Source: Myxococcales bacterium | Lineage (GTDB): Bacteria; Myxococcota_A; Polyangia; Polyangiales; Polyangiaceae | DNA length: 64,000 nucleotides | Assembly: GCA_025355005.1 (NCBI GenBank) | Contig: JANXLV010000025.1 | Span: forward strand, 1 to 64,000 | Reading direction: 5' to 3' | Part shown: positions 51,220-60,030 of the stretch, one piece after another | Numbering within the stretch: the stretch's first letter is position 1 | Layout: each line of letters opens with the position of its first letter | Program-made: the position numbers and the translations under genes | Notes under the pieces: model-generated | The model's database searches: none | Seen by the model: the letters and a program-made list of their open reading frames with translations, nothing else | What the model was told of the DNA's origin: nothing

Positions 51220-52371
51220 TTAGAGGAGCGACTCGGTCTTGATGTTGATCATCATCTTGCCGGTGTCGGAGCTGTACGCCGCGCTGTAGACGAGGATCTT
51301 GCCGCCGGCCGGGATCGCGACGGACGCGAGCGAGGCGAAGGTGAAGGTGTCCATGGTTCCGCAGAGCGTGGTGCTCGCGCAGCTGTCAGCGACCTTGCCG
51401 ACGCACGCCTTCTTGGTGGTGTCGTCACCCGGGGGCGCGCTGCCGTTGTAGGTGAAGACGACGGTGTCGAGCTCGTCGCCACCGGGCGCCGGCGACTGGT
51501 AGATCGTGACCTTCGCAGCCTTGCCGGTGTTGTTGTCGAGCTCGATGTAGTCCATCGGGTTGTCCGCCTTGACGGTGGTCGCGGGGCAGTTGCCGATGCC
51601 GAGGCCCCAGCTCTTGCCGACGACGGGCTCGATGTCCTGCGCTGCGGAGACCACTGCGCCGACCGCGGGGACCTGGAGAACAACCGGGTTCACGAACGGG
51701 CCGCAGCTCGCCGTGAAGTTGCCCTGCTTGCAGTCGTTGCCGCACGTCTGCTGACGGAAGGTGCCGGCCGAGCAGCCTGCGCCGCTGTTGTTGACGAGGC
51801 CGGGGCTACACGCGCCGACGGGCTCACCGGTGCAGCTGCCGGCCTGCCACTGGCAGCTGTTCTGGCAGATCTTCTGGTGAGTGCCGCAGAGGCCGCAGGC
51901 CTCCGTCATCATCGAGCCCGGCGCGCAGCCTCCAGCGACCTCGCCCGTGCAGGCGGAGTAGTCGCTGACAGTGCCCATGCCACCGTCGCCTGCGAGGCAG
52001 ACCGACTGCTGGGTTCCGCAGAAGCCGCAGCCGCGCGTGAAGACCGAATTGAGCGCGGCGCACTTGTCGCCAGCGTTCGGAGCGGGCGGACCTGCGTCCT
52101 TGCCGCCACCGGTCGAGCCTGCGTCCTTCTTGGGGGTCGTGCCGGCGTCCTTGGCGGTGCCGCCGCCGCCGCCCATGTTCCCGCCGCCGCCGCCGTTCCC
52201 CGTGGGGTTCGCGGCCACGCCCGAGTCACCGGGATCGGTGCCGTTCGTGTCCGTTCCCGTGCTGTCACCGGGGATATCCGTCGACCCATCGGCGCTGCAG
52301 CCAACGGCGATGCCACCGGCGATCATTCCAGCGAAACCGAGCGTGACGAGACTGGACGTGAAGTTGCGCAT
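51220..52371 (-). CDS. Cys-rich lipoprotein with C-terminal beta domain, unknown
   Basis: A 383-residue lipoprotein from ATG 52371 (AAGGAGAG upstream): MRNFTSSLVTLGFAGMIAGGIAVGC with the lipobox. A Gly/Asn/Asp/Thr linker follows. A Cys-rich part has repeated units (CGFCGTQQSVCLAGDG, CGLCGTHQKICQNSC, CGNDCKQGNFTASC), about 16 Cys in all, like tandem disulfide modules. The C-terminal ~110-residue beta domain (NPMDYIELDNNTGKAAKVTIYQSPAPGGDELDTVVFTYNG) resembles pre-peptidase or carbohydrate-binding sandwiches. Extracellular role unknown. Confidence 0.82.
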   Translation of the reverse strand: MRNFTSSLVTLGFAGMIAGGIAVGCSADGSTDIPGDSTGTDTNGTDPGDSGVAANPTGNGGGGGNMGGGGGTAKDAGTTPKKDAGSTGGGKDAGPPAPNAGDKCAALNSVFTRGCGFCGTQQSVCLAGDGGMGTVSDYSACTGEVAGGCAPGSMMTEACGLCGTHQKICQNSCQWQAGSCTGEPVGACSPGLVNNSGAGCSAGTFRQQTCGNDCKQGNFTASCGPFVNPVVLQVPAVGAVVSAAQDIEPVVGKSWGLGIGNCPATTVKADNPMDYIELDNNTGKAAKVTIYQSPAPGGDELDTVVFTYNGSAPPGDDTTKKACVGKVADSCASTTLCGTMDTFTFASLASVAIPAGGKILVYSAAYSSDTGKMMINIKTESLL

Positions 52372-52691
52372 ACCGACTCTCCTTGATTGGCTTTGTTCGA
52401 GCTTCCGACCCTGGCCGGGGTGTGCGACCCGCGGAGGAACTACATCGACCGACACCGTCGCTCGAACGAGAACGGGGCTGTAGCCCGCACACACTTGTCG
52501 CGCAAGCGTCTCTGACCGCCCCACATAGCCATCCATGTGTCTGAATCCGGGGTGACTGAACCGTAATCTCCCAGAATTGCTTCGTTTGCGACGACGTCTC
52601 GCAAGCCCGCGAGACTGCGAAATAATTTGGTCTCAGACGCGTCTCATGGTGGTCCGCAGATCCACCAGCGTATTTTCTCAATCATTTCATG
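52372..52691. other. Intergenic region
   Basis: About 320 bases between divergent genes. It contains a perfect hairpin GTCTCGC-AAGCCC-GCGAGAC at 52596-52615. An AT-rich stretch (AAATAATTTGG) follows near 52619-52630. It presumably carries promoters for both neighbours, but I see no strong sigma-70 match. Confidence 0.4.
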
Positions 52692-52706
52692 TGGCGCGGG
52701 CATTGC
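52692..52706 (+). promoter_or_regulatory. Possible sigma-54 promoter
   Basis: TGGCGCG-GGCA-TTGC has GG and GC at the exact spacing of the -24/-12 elements (consensus TGGCACG-n4-TTGC, one mismatch). It lies 134 bases before the NHL-like lipoprotein. A single match could be chance. Confidence 0.35.
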
Positions 52707-52840
52707 GCACCACGTCATACGACTATGTGCTCAAGTTTACTGAATTTTACGGGTGAGCTCGGTGGCGCGCGTCAGGACCGTTCCGCCGTAGGGGTCTTCG
52801 GGTCTTGCCTTTGTCGTCGTGCGGTGCAAATCCCCGCCCC

Positions 52841-53875
52841 ATGAAATCGATCCTCGCCTTCAGCTCTTGCGCAGTAGTGCTCGGCCTCGTCGCGTGCGGC
52901 GATCCGCCGGCCCCGAAGAACCCGGAGACCACGCAGGTCAAGACGACCGTCGACCTCGGCGATGCTGGCGTCGCCCCGACCACGACCACCAACACGGACT
53001 CTGCTGATGCCGGCGCGACCGCGAAGCAAGACCCGCCAGCGGCGAAGCCCACACCCGCAGTGGTCGTAAAGGGCGTGGGCCTGATGACGCCGGAGTCGGT
53101 GCTCTACGACGCGACGGACGACGTCTACTACGTGTCGAACATCAACGGCGCGCCGCTCGCGGTCGACAACAACGGCTTCATCTCGCAGCTCGCGCCGGAC
53201 GGTACGGTGAAGAACCTGAAGTTCATCGAGGGCGGCAAGAACAAGGTCACGCTCAACGCGCCGAAGGGCCTCGCATTCGTCGCCGACATGATCGTCGTCT
53301 CGGACATCAACACCGTTCGCATGTTCGACAAGAAGACGGGCGCGCCAAAGGGCGAGGTGAAGGTCCCCGGCTCCACGTTCCTCAACGACGTGGCCGTCGA
53401 CAGCAAGGGCACGGTCTACGTCACCGACAGCGGCCTCAAGGCTGGCAAGGAGGGCTTCGAGCCCACCGGCACCGACGGCGTGTGGTCGATCGACGCGAAG
53501 AAGAAGCTCACGAACGTTGCGAAGGGCAAGGAGATGAACCGCCCGAACGGCATCATCGTCGCGCCCGACGGCAAGATCTGGGTGAACACGTTTGGCGCGC
53601 CGGAGCTGTACTGGCTGGGCCCCAAAGGCGAGAAGAAGGACACGGCGACGCTGCCGAAGGCCTCTCTCGACGGCCTCGTGCTCTTGCCCGGCGGCGACGT
53701 GCTCGTGTCCAGCTGGGAGTCGCAGACGGTCTATCGCGGCAAGCCGACGGGCCCGTTCACGGCGATCGTCACCGACGTGAAATCGCCCGCCGACATGGGC
53801 TGGGACAGCAAGCGAAGCCGCGTGCTGATCCCGCTCTTCCAGGCCGACGAGATTCAGATCTGGGACGTGAAATGA
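52841..53875 (+). CDS. SMP-30/NHL-type beta-propeller lipoprotein
   Basis: A 344-residue lipoprotein: MKSILAFSSCAVVLGLVAC with the lipobox, then an Asp/Thr/Ala linker. A propeller follows with repeating 'P-x-x-x-D-x-x-x-D-x-x-Y-Y-V-S' strands (PESVLYDATDDVYYVSNING; PKGLAFVADMIVVSDINTVRMFD; LNDVAVDSKGTVYVTDSG; PNGIIVAPDGKIWVNTFG), as in SMP-30/gluconolactonase-like lactonases. Lactonase activity cannot be judged by eye. It ends 21 bases from the convergent glutaredoxin-like gene. Confidence 0.85.
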   Translation: MKSILAFSSCAVVLGLVACGDPPAPKNPETTQVKTTVDLGDAGVAPTTTTNTDSADAGATAKQDPPAAKPTPAVVVKGVGLMTPESVLYDATDDVYYVSNINGAPLAVDNNGFISQLAPDGTVKNLKFIEGGKNKVTLNAPKGLAFVADMIVVSDINTVRMFDKKTGAPKGEVKVPGSTFLNDVAVDSKGTVYVTDSGLKAGKEGFEPTGTDGVWSIDAKKKLTNVAKGKEMNRPNGIIVAPDGKIWVNTFGAPELYWLGPKGEKKDTATLPKASLDGLVLLPGGDVLVSSWESQTVYRGKPTGPFTAIVTDVKSPADMGWDSKRSRVLIPLFQADEIQIWDVK

Positions 53876-53896
53876 AAACGGCGGCCTGACGAAGCG

Positions 53897-54268
53897 CTAT
53901 ACCTCGAGTTGCTTCTTCAGTGAGCCATCGGCGAGCGCGGCGATGGTCTCGTCTGCACCGCCGATGAGCTCGCCCTTCACGAAGACCTGTGGGAACGTCG
54001 GCCAGCCGCTCCACATCTTGATCGCGAGGCGCGGCTGCCACATCGACGCGTAGCTGCCGTACTCGAGATACGTGTATTTTACACCGGCTGCGTCGAGCGC
54101 CTTCTTGGCCCTCTTCGGGTGCGGGTTCTGACTCATGCCAACCACCACGACGTCGTCGCTGCCGACGGCCTTCTCGACGGCGGCGATCACATCAGCGTGG
54201 CACTTCTGCTGGCGCTCGAGGACGCCGCTGGACGACTTGTCGGAGGGGTGAAGGGGACGTTTCGACAT
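53897..54268 (-). CDS. Monothiol-glutaredoxin-fold protein lacking the CGFS cysteine
   Basis: A 123-residue protein of the Grx4/GrxD type. The fold, WPTFPQVFVKGELIGGADE (glutathione loop and cis-Pro) and the Y/F-L-E-Y-G-S-Y stretch are well conserved. Where the CGFS active site should be it reads GMSQNPHPKRA (44-54), with no cysteine; the only Cys is C23. It cannot do thiol chemistry or share a [2Fe-2S] cluster by the usual ligand. It may keep a glutathione- or partner-binding role. This pattern may be a lineage-specific subfamily. Start ATG 54268. Confidence 0.87.
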   Translation of the reverse strand: MSKRPLHPSDKSSSGVLERQQKCHADVIAAVEKAVGSDDVVVVGMSQNPHPKRAKKALDAAGVKYTYLEYGSYASMWQPRLAIKMWSGWPTFPQVFVKGELIGGADETIAALADGSLKKQLEV

Positions 54269-54515
54269 GCCGCGAAGACAATCACGATTCGGGGCGAGTT
54301 GGTGTCGCCCTCGCGAAACATAGATAGAGCGCGCCCCAGGATCGCTGCAGGATGTCCGGCGACACCGCGGGATAGAGCCCCGGATTCGGCGGATTTTTCC
54401 GCGTGCGGAGAAGGTGCGCCGTTGTGGGCAAGTCTCCGTGAGCGGGCCGCCGCCTCTGGTCCGCAAGTTGCGAAGTGAGGGAAGAACCCCGCAGTTCCGC
54501 ACGGAGGCTTTTCTG

Positions 54516-55427
54516 ATGACGTTCGCCAAGATCCTCTTCCCCATCGCATCCGTCGTCGCCATCACGTTCGCGTCGCAAGCGGCCCACGCGGCAGCCTGCA
54601 CGTCGAAGGCCGTGAGCTCGAGCGCCATACTCTCCTGGAAGCCGCCGGTGAAGGCGAAGGCGTGCACGCAGACGGATGCAACGGCGTTCGACACCGCCTT
54701 CAACGATCCGCAGGCAACGCCCGACACGATCGAAGCTTCTGTCTCGGGCGCCTGCAAGTCGTGCATCTTCACCGAGAACGCGAGCTCCTCCGCGAACTGG
54801 CAGCTGATGGTCTGGGTCGACAAGGCGAACAAGAAGGGCATCTTCAACCCGGGCGCGTGCGTCGCAGCAGCACAGGGCAAGAACGACTGCGCAGCGACCT
54901 CGTATCAGGTCGACGAGTGCAACAACCTCTCGTGCGCGGCATGCACGGACCAGGCAACGTACGACGCGTGCACGCAGACCGCCGAGAGCGGCACCTGCTC
55001 CAGCTACGTCACCGCATCGCAGACCGCGTGCGACACGAGCGTGGAGCCCGCGCTCAAGCTGTGTGATCTGCAGCAAGGCGGCGGCGCCAGCATCGCCAAG
55101 ATGGTGATGGAGCTCTGCGGAACCACGTCCACCGGCGGCGGCTCAGGCGGCGGCTCTGGTGGTGGCAGCGGCGGCGGCTCTGGTGGTGGCAGCGGCGGCG
55201 GCTCTGGAAGCGGCTCTGGAAGCGGCGACACGGGCTCCGGCAGCGGCAGCGGCACCGGCACCGGCAATCAGGGTCAGACGCAGTCACCTGGTCTCGGACT
55301 CAACAACACACCGACCACCGGTGGCTGCTCCACCAGCGGCAACTCGTCTCCGTCCGAAGGTCTCGCAGCGTTCGGCCTCGCGGCCATGGCGCTCGCGATC
55401 GTGCGACGTCGTCGCGCTTCCGTGTGA
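54516..55427 (+). CDS. Surface protein with Gly/Ser repeats and MYXO-CTERM-type tail
   Basis: A 303-residue exported protein: signal MTFAKILFPIASVVAITFASQAAHA with a GGAGG site before ATG 54516. A ~180-residue domain with many Cys follows (CTSK, CTQTD, CKSCIFTEN, CVAAAQGKNDC, CNNLSCAACTDQATYDACTQT, CSSY). A Gly/Ser/Thr tract then leads to the sorting tail TTGGCSTSGNSSPSEG, a helix (LAAFGLAAMALAIV) and RRRRASV. This is the window's second MYXO-CTERM-type protein, with the GGC box. Function unknown. Confidence 0.82.
   Translation: MTFAKILFPIASVVAITFASQAAHAAACTSKAVSSSAILSWKPPVKAKACTQTDATAFDTAFNDPQATPDTIEASVSGACKSCIFTENASSSANWQLMVWVDKANKKGIFNPGACVAAAQGKNDCAATSYQVDECNNLSCAACTDQATYDACTQTAESGTCSSYVTASQTACDTSVEPALKLCDLQQGGGASIAKMVMELCGTTSTGGGSGGGSGGGSGGGSGGGSGGGSGSGSGSGDTGSGSGSGTGTGNQGQTQSPGLGLNNTPTTGGCSTSGNSSPSEGLAAFGLAAMALAIVRRRRASV
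55134..55265 (+). repeat. Gly-Ser linker repeats
   Basis: Repeated GGCGGCTCTGGTGGTGGCAG-type units in frame, coding for alternating GGGSGGGS and GSGSG tracts in the MYXO-CTERM-type protein. Confidence 0.85.
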
Positions 55428-55465
55428 CCATCGCGAGGATCGCGACCTGCCGCTAGAGGGGCTCC

Positions 55466-56731
55466 TCAGGCGAGCGCGACGGCGCGCTCTGCGAGGCCCT
55501 GGATGACCGAGTGGAACGACGACAGGCGGTGCAGCTTGTCCATGCCGAACCGCGCCACGAGCTCGCGTTCGATCACGGGCACGCGCGTGGTGCCGCCCGT
55601 CGCGCACACGATGTCGATGTCCTTCGGCGTGACGCCCGCGGACACGAGCGTGCTCTCCAGGTTCTCCAGAATTCGCGTCGTGGTCGGCTGCGCGAACGAC
55701 TCGAACTGCGCGCGCGTGATCGTCTCGGTGACGTCGATGCCCGGGTACTCGAAGCGGAACGTGGTCTTGTCTTCGGAAGAGAGCGCGCGCTTCGTGTCCT
55801 CGATCGCCTCGAACACCTGAAATCCCAGGGAATCCTCGATCAACGTGAGGAGCTGGTCCATGCGGTCCTTGTCGTCCGCGCCCACCGAGCCGCTCTTGAT
55901 GTCGCGGAGGAAGCGCATGATGTCCTTCCGCTCGAGGAGGCAGAGCTCCGCGGGCGAGCAGAGGCGCTCCATCAAGGGCAACGGCATGCTGAGCACGTTC
56001 GAGCCGAACGGAACCATGTACGTGACATCGGCCCCGAAGTGCGCGGCGATCTTCTTGCGCATCAAGCTGCCGTCGAGCGCGTCTCCTGCGACAGGAACGC
56101 CGCCCACCGCGAGCACCTCTTCGAGCTCGCCGCCTGACAGGCGCGCGACCGTGAAGTCCGATGTACCGCCGCCGAGATCGCAGACGAGGATGGTCGCGTC
56201 GTGGGCGATCTTGTTCTTGAAGTCGTGCGCGGCGGCCACGGGTTCCGGACAGAAGTGCACGTCTTCGAAGCCGGCGAACCGCGCGGCGCCCTCGAGGCGC
56301 TCCTGCGCGAGCGCGTCGGCCGCGGGGTCCTCGGAGAAGCGCGCGGGCCGGCCGAGCAGCACGCGACGAACGTCCGTGTCATAGTGGCGGTTCGCGCGCT
56401 CGCGCATGGTGCGCAGGAACACGCCGATGAGCGCCTCCAGCTTCACGACCTGATTGCCGAGCCTCGTCTCCTTGAAGCTCTCCATCGGCAGGAAGCGCTT
56501 CATGGATCGGAAAAAGCGACCGCGCGTGGCGCCCACGATGAAGCTCTCGAGCGCGTCGGCGCCGAACGACCAGCCGCCGTCGTCGGAAAGGAACTGGATG
56601 CTTCGCAGGATGGACTGCTCGCGCGCCTTCATGTCGAGCGGAATCGGCGCTTCGGCACCGCTGGGCCCTGCAGCCGCGAGCAGCGAGTTGCTCGTTCCGA
56701 AATCGATGGCGTAGACGGTCGGTTTCGACAC
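55466..56731 (-). CDS. Hsp70-family protein, YegD-like
   Basis: A 421-residue actin/Hsp70-fold ATPase. VYAIDFGTSNSLLAAAG is the phosphate-1 motif, ILVCDLGGGTSDFTVARL phosphate-2, IVCATGGTTRVPVIERELVARFG the adenosine motif. It has no canonical substrate-binding domain after the ATPase, as in the YegD group of short, DnaK-like proteins. No DnaJ or GrpE gene is near. It is divergent from the SGNH hydrolase. Confidence 0.9.
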   Translation of the reverse strand: MSKPTVYAIDFGTSNSLLAAAGPSGAEAPIPLDMKAREQSILRSIQFLSDDGGWSFGADALESFIVGATRGRFFRSMKRFLPMESFKETRLGNQVVKLEALIGVFLRTMRERANRHYDTDVRRVLLGRPARFSEDPAADALAQERLEGAARFAGFEDVHFCPEPVAAAHDFKNKIAHDATILVCDLGGGTSDFTVARLSGGELEEVLAVGGVPVAGDALDGSLMRKKIAAHFGADVTYMVPFGSNVLSMPLPLMERLCSPAELCLLERKDIMRFLRDIKSGSVGADDKDRMDQLLTLIEDSLGFQVFEAIEDTKRALSSEDKTTFRFEYPGIDVTETITRAQFESFAQPTTTRILENLESTLVSAGVTPKDIDIVCATGGTTRVPVIERELVARFGMDKLHRLSSFHSVIQGLAERAVALA

Positions 56732-56825
56732 GGGGGCTCGGCCAGCTAAACAGGAAGAGCCCGCGAGTGAAAGAGGCGACAGGGATTTTGGCCTGGCAGC
56801 CGCGTGGTCCTAGACTGCCAGGATC

Positions 56826-58241
56826 GTGCGAAGTCCCTTCCGCCGTGCGCTCCTCTCCATCGCCGTCTGCGTCGTCGGCCTGTGTCCGGCGTGCGGGAAG
56901 AAGGACACGAGCGCGGTCGAGCCGCCGTCGTTGCTCGCGGCGAAGATGGACGCGTCCGCGAACGCAGCCGTTCTGTCGGCCGACGCCGGGAGTGATGCGT
57001 CCACCGCGAGCGCATGCGTGCCGCTCGATCCGCAGACGGTCCCCCCGTTCGCCGAATGCGACACCAAGATCGTGAAGACGCCCGTGCCGGCGATCGAGGA
57101 CCCGAAGGGCTCGCTCAACGCCCTCTACGAGAAGCTCGCGGCCCTCGAGCGCGGCACTGCGGACAAGCCCGTTCGCATCGCCATATACGGTGACTCGAAC
57201 CTCACGAGTGACTTCATGCCCGGCCACCTGCGACGCGTGCTCCAGGCGCGCTACGGGGACGCGGGACATGGGTACGTCGCGCTGTCGCGTCCGTGGCTCA
57301 GCTACCGGCACGAGGACGTGACGATGGGCGGCTGGTGGGGCGCGCCGTTCACGTACTGCTCGCCGACCACGAACCTCTGTCACGACAAGCACTACGGGTT
57401 CGCGAACCTCGCGTCGGAGACGGGCGAGATGGGCATGCAGGTCTGGGCCGGCACGTCGAAAGACCCGAAGGGCGTCGTCGGCAAGAAGGTCTCGCACTTC
57501 GAATTGCACTACGCGCTTCGCCCCAGCGGCGGGTCGTTCACCGTGCAGATCGACAAGAAGGACGTGAAAACCATCTCCACCAAGGCGGACGCGTGGGGCG
57601 TCACCACCGCCGGCTTCGACGTGGAGCCGGGCGAGCACGAGCTCCGATGCGTGGCGCGCGGCGATGGCAAGGTGCGCTGGTACGGCGTGTCACTGGACTC
57701 CCCGGGCGAGAAGGGAAAGCCCGGCATCCAGATCGACTCGCTCGGCACCGGCGCCATGAACTACGAGCGCTTCAAGTGGGTCGCGGACGACACGCGGCGC
57801 GAGCAGCTGAAGAAGCGTGACTACGACGCGGTCTTCGTGTGGCTCGGCGCGAACGTGATGTGGGTCCCACCGAACCGCGAGTTCGCGAAGGACTGGATCG
57901 CGCAGCTGCGCGCCGCCTTGCCCGACCTGCCGATCCTGATCATGTCACCCGCCGACACCGTGCGCGGCGACGAGAAGAAGAGCGATCCGCGCATCATCGC
58001 GCTCACGAAGCAGCTCCGCGAGGTGGCGGAGGAGACCGGCGTGGCGTTCTGGGATTTCCGCGAAGCGATGGGCGGCGATGCATCGGCGATCCCGTTCTCG
58101 AAGCGAGGCCTGATGGGCGGAGACCGGATCCATTTTGGTCCGGAGGGAAGCGCGCTGATGGGGAACCGGCTACTGTGCTCGATGACGACGTCGTTCAGCG
58201 GGTACGTGAAGGAGCGGGCGACGGCGGGGTGCAAGCAGTAG
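56826..58241 (+). CDS. SGNH/GDSL-type hydrolase lipoprotein
   Basis: A 471-residue lipoprotein from a GTG at 56826: signal MRSPFRRALLSIAVCVVGLCPAC with the lipobox, then an Asp/Ala/Ser linker. The hydrolase core has block I IAIYGDSNLTSDFM (Ser nucleophile), block III FVWLGANVMW (Asn) and the C-terminal GDRIHFGPEG (Asp-His). A carbohydrate-binding-like insert (VGKKVSHFELHYALRPSGGSFTVQID, HELRCVARGDGKVRWYG) lies between blocks I and III. It probably removes O-acyl groups from surface polysaccharide. A 12-base repeat (GACCTCGACTTC) follows the stop at 58243. Confidence 0.87.
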   Translation: MRSPFRRALLSIAVCVVGLCPACGKKDTSAVEPPSLLAAKMDASANAAVLSADAGSDASTASACVPLDPQTVPPFAECDTKIVKTPVPAIEDPKGSLNALYEKLAALERGTADKPVRIAIYGDSNLTSDFMPGHLRRVLQARYGDAGHGYVALSRPWLSYRHEDVTMGGWWGAPFTYCSPTTNLCHDKHYGFANLASETGEMGMQVWAGTSKDPKGVVGKKVSHFELHYALRPSGGSFTVQIDKKDVKTISTKADAWGVTTAGFDVEPGEHELRCVARGDGKVRWYGVSLDSPGEKGKPGIQIDSLGTGAMNYERFKWVADDTRREQLKKRDYDAVFVWLGANVMWVPPNREFAKDWIAQLRAALPDLPILIMSPADTVRGDEKKSDPRIIALTKQLREVAEETGVAFWDFREAMGGDASAIPFSKRGLMGGDRIHFGPEGSALMGNRLLCSMTTSFSGYVKERATAGCKQ

Positions 58242-58272
58242 CGACCTCGACTTCGACCTCGACTTCGACCTT

Positions 58273-58689
58273 CTACTTCTTCTTCGGCGCGGCTGATGGA
58301 TGGGGGCTTGGGGTTGGCGCTGGGGTTGGGGTTGGCGGGGCGGCGGGGCTTGCGGCTGGAGCGGCGCTTGGCTTCGGGGCTCCGCCTTTCTTCGGTAGGC
58401 AGTAGCAACCGGCGCCGCCGATATTGGTTGTGCCCTGCATGTATTGCACCTCGGCTGGCTCCATCGATGGATCCTTGCAGGTGTTGTGCGGCGGCATGGT
58501 CTCGGTGCTCCACTCGCAGCTGCCGGCGCAGACCTTCTTGTCATCCATGTCCACGCACGAGAGCGGCGACTTGCACGTGTTCTGGAAGAACTTGTCGCAC
58601 GGGTCGCCCGATTTCTCACCCTGACACGCGACGAGGGTCAGGAACGCGAGCGCGGTGGACCCGCGGAGCAGACGGCAAAGAGCGAACAT
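58273..58689 (-). CDS. Cys-rich small lipoprotein, unknown
   Basis: A 138-residue lipoprotein from ATG 58689: MFALCRLLRGSTALAFLTLVAC with the lipobox. The mature part begins with about nine Cys in ~75 residues (CDKFFQNTCKSPLSCVDMDDKKVCAGSC… CKDPS… CYC), then a Pro/Ala/Thr tail ending in KKK. Gene ends face each other with the SGNH hydrolase. It follows the metalloprotease-like lipoprotein gene on the same strand, 24 bases away. No function can be assigned. Confidence 0.72.
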   Translation of the reverse strand: MFALCRLLRGSTALAFLTLVACQGEKSGDPCDKFFQNTCKSPLSCVDMDDKKVCAGSCEWSTETMPPHNTCKDPSMEPAEVQYMQGTTNIGGAGCYCLPKKGGAPKPSAAPAASPAAPPTPTPAPTPSPHPSAAPKKK

Positions 58690-58713
58690 GTCCGCGAGCA
58701 TAATCCAAACTGG

Positions 58714-60030
58714 CTATGGGACGGCCGCGAACCCGTAGCTCACCTGCTGGACCCCCGACTCGTCGTACAGGCCGACGGCGAACGCGGACCCGTTCAGCAG
58801 CGTAGGCAACCTGGGCGGCCGCGCGCGGGTGACGCTGAGCTTGATGACGTCGCCATTGCGCACGGTGACGCGGTCGGCTGTGAACGTGAGCTCCTCGGCG
58901 TGCTGGTACACCTTGGACGCGACGTCGTACACGAAGAAGGTGAGGTCGCTCGTCGCCCGATCGCTCGCGATGTGGACGTCGACGATCACGGTCTGACCGG
59001 TCGCGATCGTGACGGCCGGCGCGGTCAGGGCTCCGTTCAACTTTGCCCGCTCCGTGAGCGCGGGCATGGGCAGGAAGAACGGCTCGCCCTCTATCGCGCC
59101 GCACGGGTCCGCGCCCACGGCAGCGCGATGGTTCGACCACGTGGACTGGAAGGTGACCAGCGCCCCAGCCGTGCCCACGGTGACCAGCGGGAATCCGGCC
59201 GACGGCACATCGCGCTCGAGGCATAGATCGCCGATCTCCGAGAACCCGCCCAGCCCGGAAGTCCACGCCGCGTGGGCGTCGTCGACGGCAAGCCAAGCAG
59301 GCGCAGAGAAAGGAAATGGATCCGTCACCGCCTCGAAGATCTCGTGCGAGAGATAGTGGAGCGTCAGGTCGTCCGCGGTAAGCGCGTCTTGTGCTGCGGT
59401 ACAGATGCCCTCAACGATCGCCAGCGGGACCTCGTCGGTGGGCGTGGCGAGGACGCTGGTGTGATAGCCGAGTAGCTTGGCGCACGGCATGTTCGTGACG
59501 GTCGCCGTCGGTGGCAGGAGCGCGATGTAGAGCGTCTCCGCGTGCTTCATCGTCGTGGAAGACGCGGCGTCGGCGCCGACGCCACCGTCCGCGGCGCTCG
59601 CGTTCTTGAAGCGGAGATCGTGCACCGACTGCGCGATCGCCGCCTCCAGATCGCTGGTCGCGAACGAGGACGGCATGGTCGGCATCGGCAGCGTCGTGAT
59701 CGCACCCGGCGGCCCGACGCCATACTCCGCGGTCGTGTCACTCCACGTCTGGCTCGCGCCGAGCAGCAACAGGAACTGCTCGATCGCGGGCTTCCGCGGA
59801 TCGTTCGGGTCCACGAAGAGCACCAGGTCCGCGTGCGCGAGCCTCGGCCCGCCCTTGTCCACGACGCGCGGCAGGTCGAACGCGAACGCCGGATACGGTC
59901 CATGCGGATCCGTGGTCGACGAGCCACACGCGATCCCCGTCGCTGCGAGGCCAACGAGCCCAGCGAGCCCAACGAGCCCAACGACTGCCGCCGAGCCGAT
60001 CGCAGGCGCGAGGTGGCGGCGCTCGCTCAC
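58714..60030 (-). CDS. Lipoprotein with a SHEIFEAVTDP motif, possible metallopeptidase relative
   Basis: A 438-residue lipoprotein from the GTG at 60030: VSERRHLAPAIGSAAVVGLVGL… ATGIAC with the lipobox. Two parts: ~180 residues without recognised motifs, then LTLHYLSHEIFEAVTDPFPF, resembling the 'SHE-x3-EA-x-TDP' signature I associate with certain zinc peptidase-like secreted proteins. FSEIGDLCLERD may supply a further acidic ligand. The final ~100 residues look like a beta-sandwich (TGQTVIVDVHIASDRATSDLTFFVYD). Its start overlaps the stop of the papain-like protease (GTGA), so the two are coupled. Confidence 0.75.
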   Translation of the reverse strand: MSERRHLAPAIGSAAVVGLVGLAGLVGLAATGIACGSSTTDPHGPYPAFAFDLPRVVDKGGPRLAHADLVLFVDPNDPRKPAIEQFLLLLGASQTWSDTTAEYGVGPPGAITTLPMPTMPSSFATSDLEAAIAQSVHDLRFKNASAADGGVGADAASSTTMKHAETLYIALLPPTATVTNMPCAKLLGYHTSVLATPTDEVPLAIVEGICTAAQDALTADDLTLHYLSHEIFEAVTDPFPFSAPAWLAVDDAHAAWTSGLGGFSEIGDLCLERDVPSAGFPLVTVGTAGALVTFQSTWSNHRAAVGADPCGAIEGEPFFLPMPALTERAKLNGALTAPAVTIATGQTVIVDVHIASDRATSDLTFFVYDVASKVYQHAEELTFTADRVTVRNGDVIKLSVTRARPPRLPTLLNGSAFAVGLYDESGVQQVSYGFAAVP

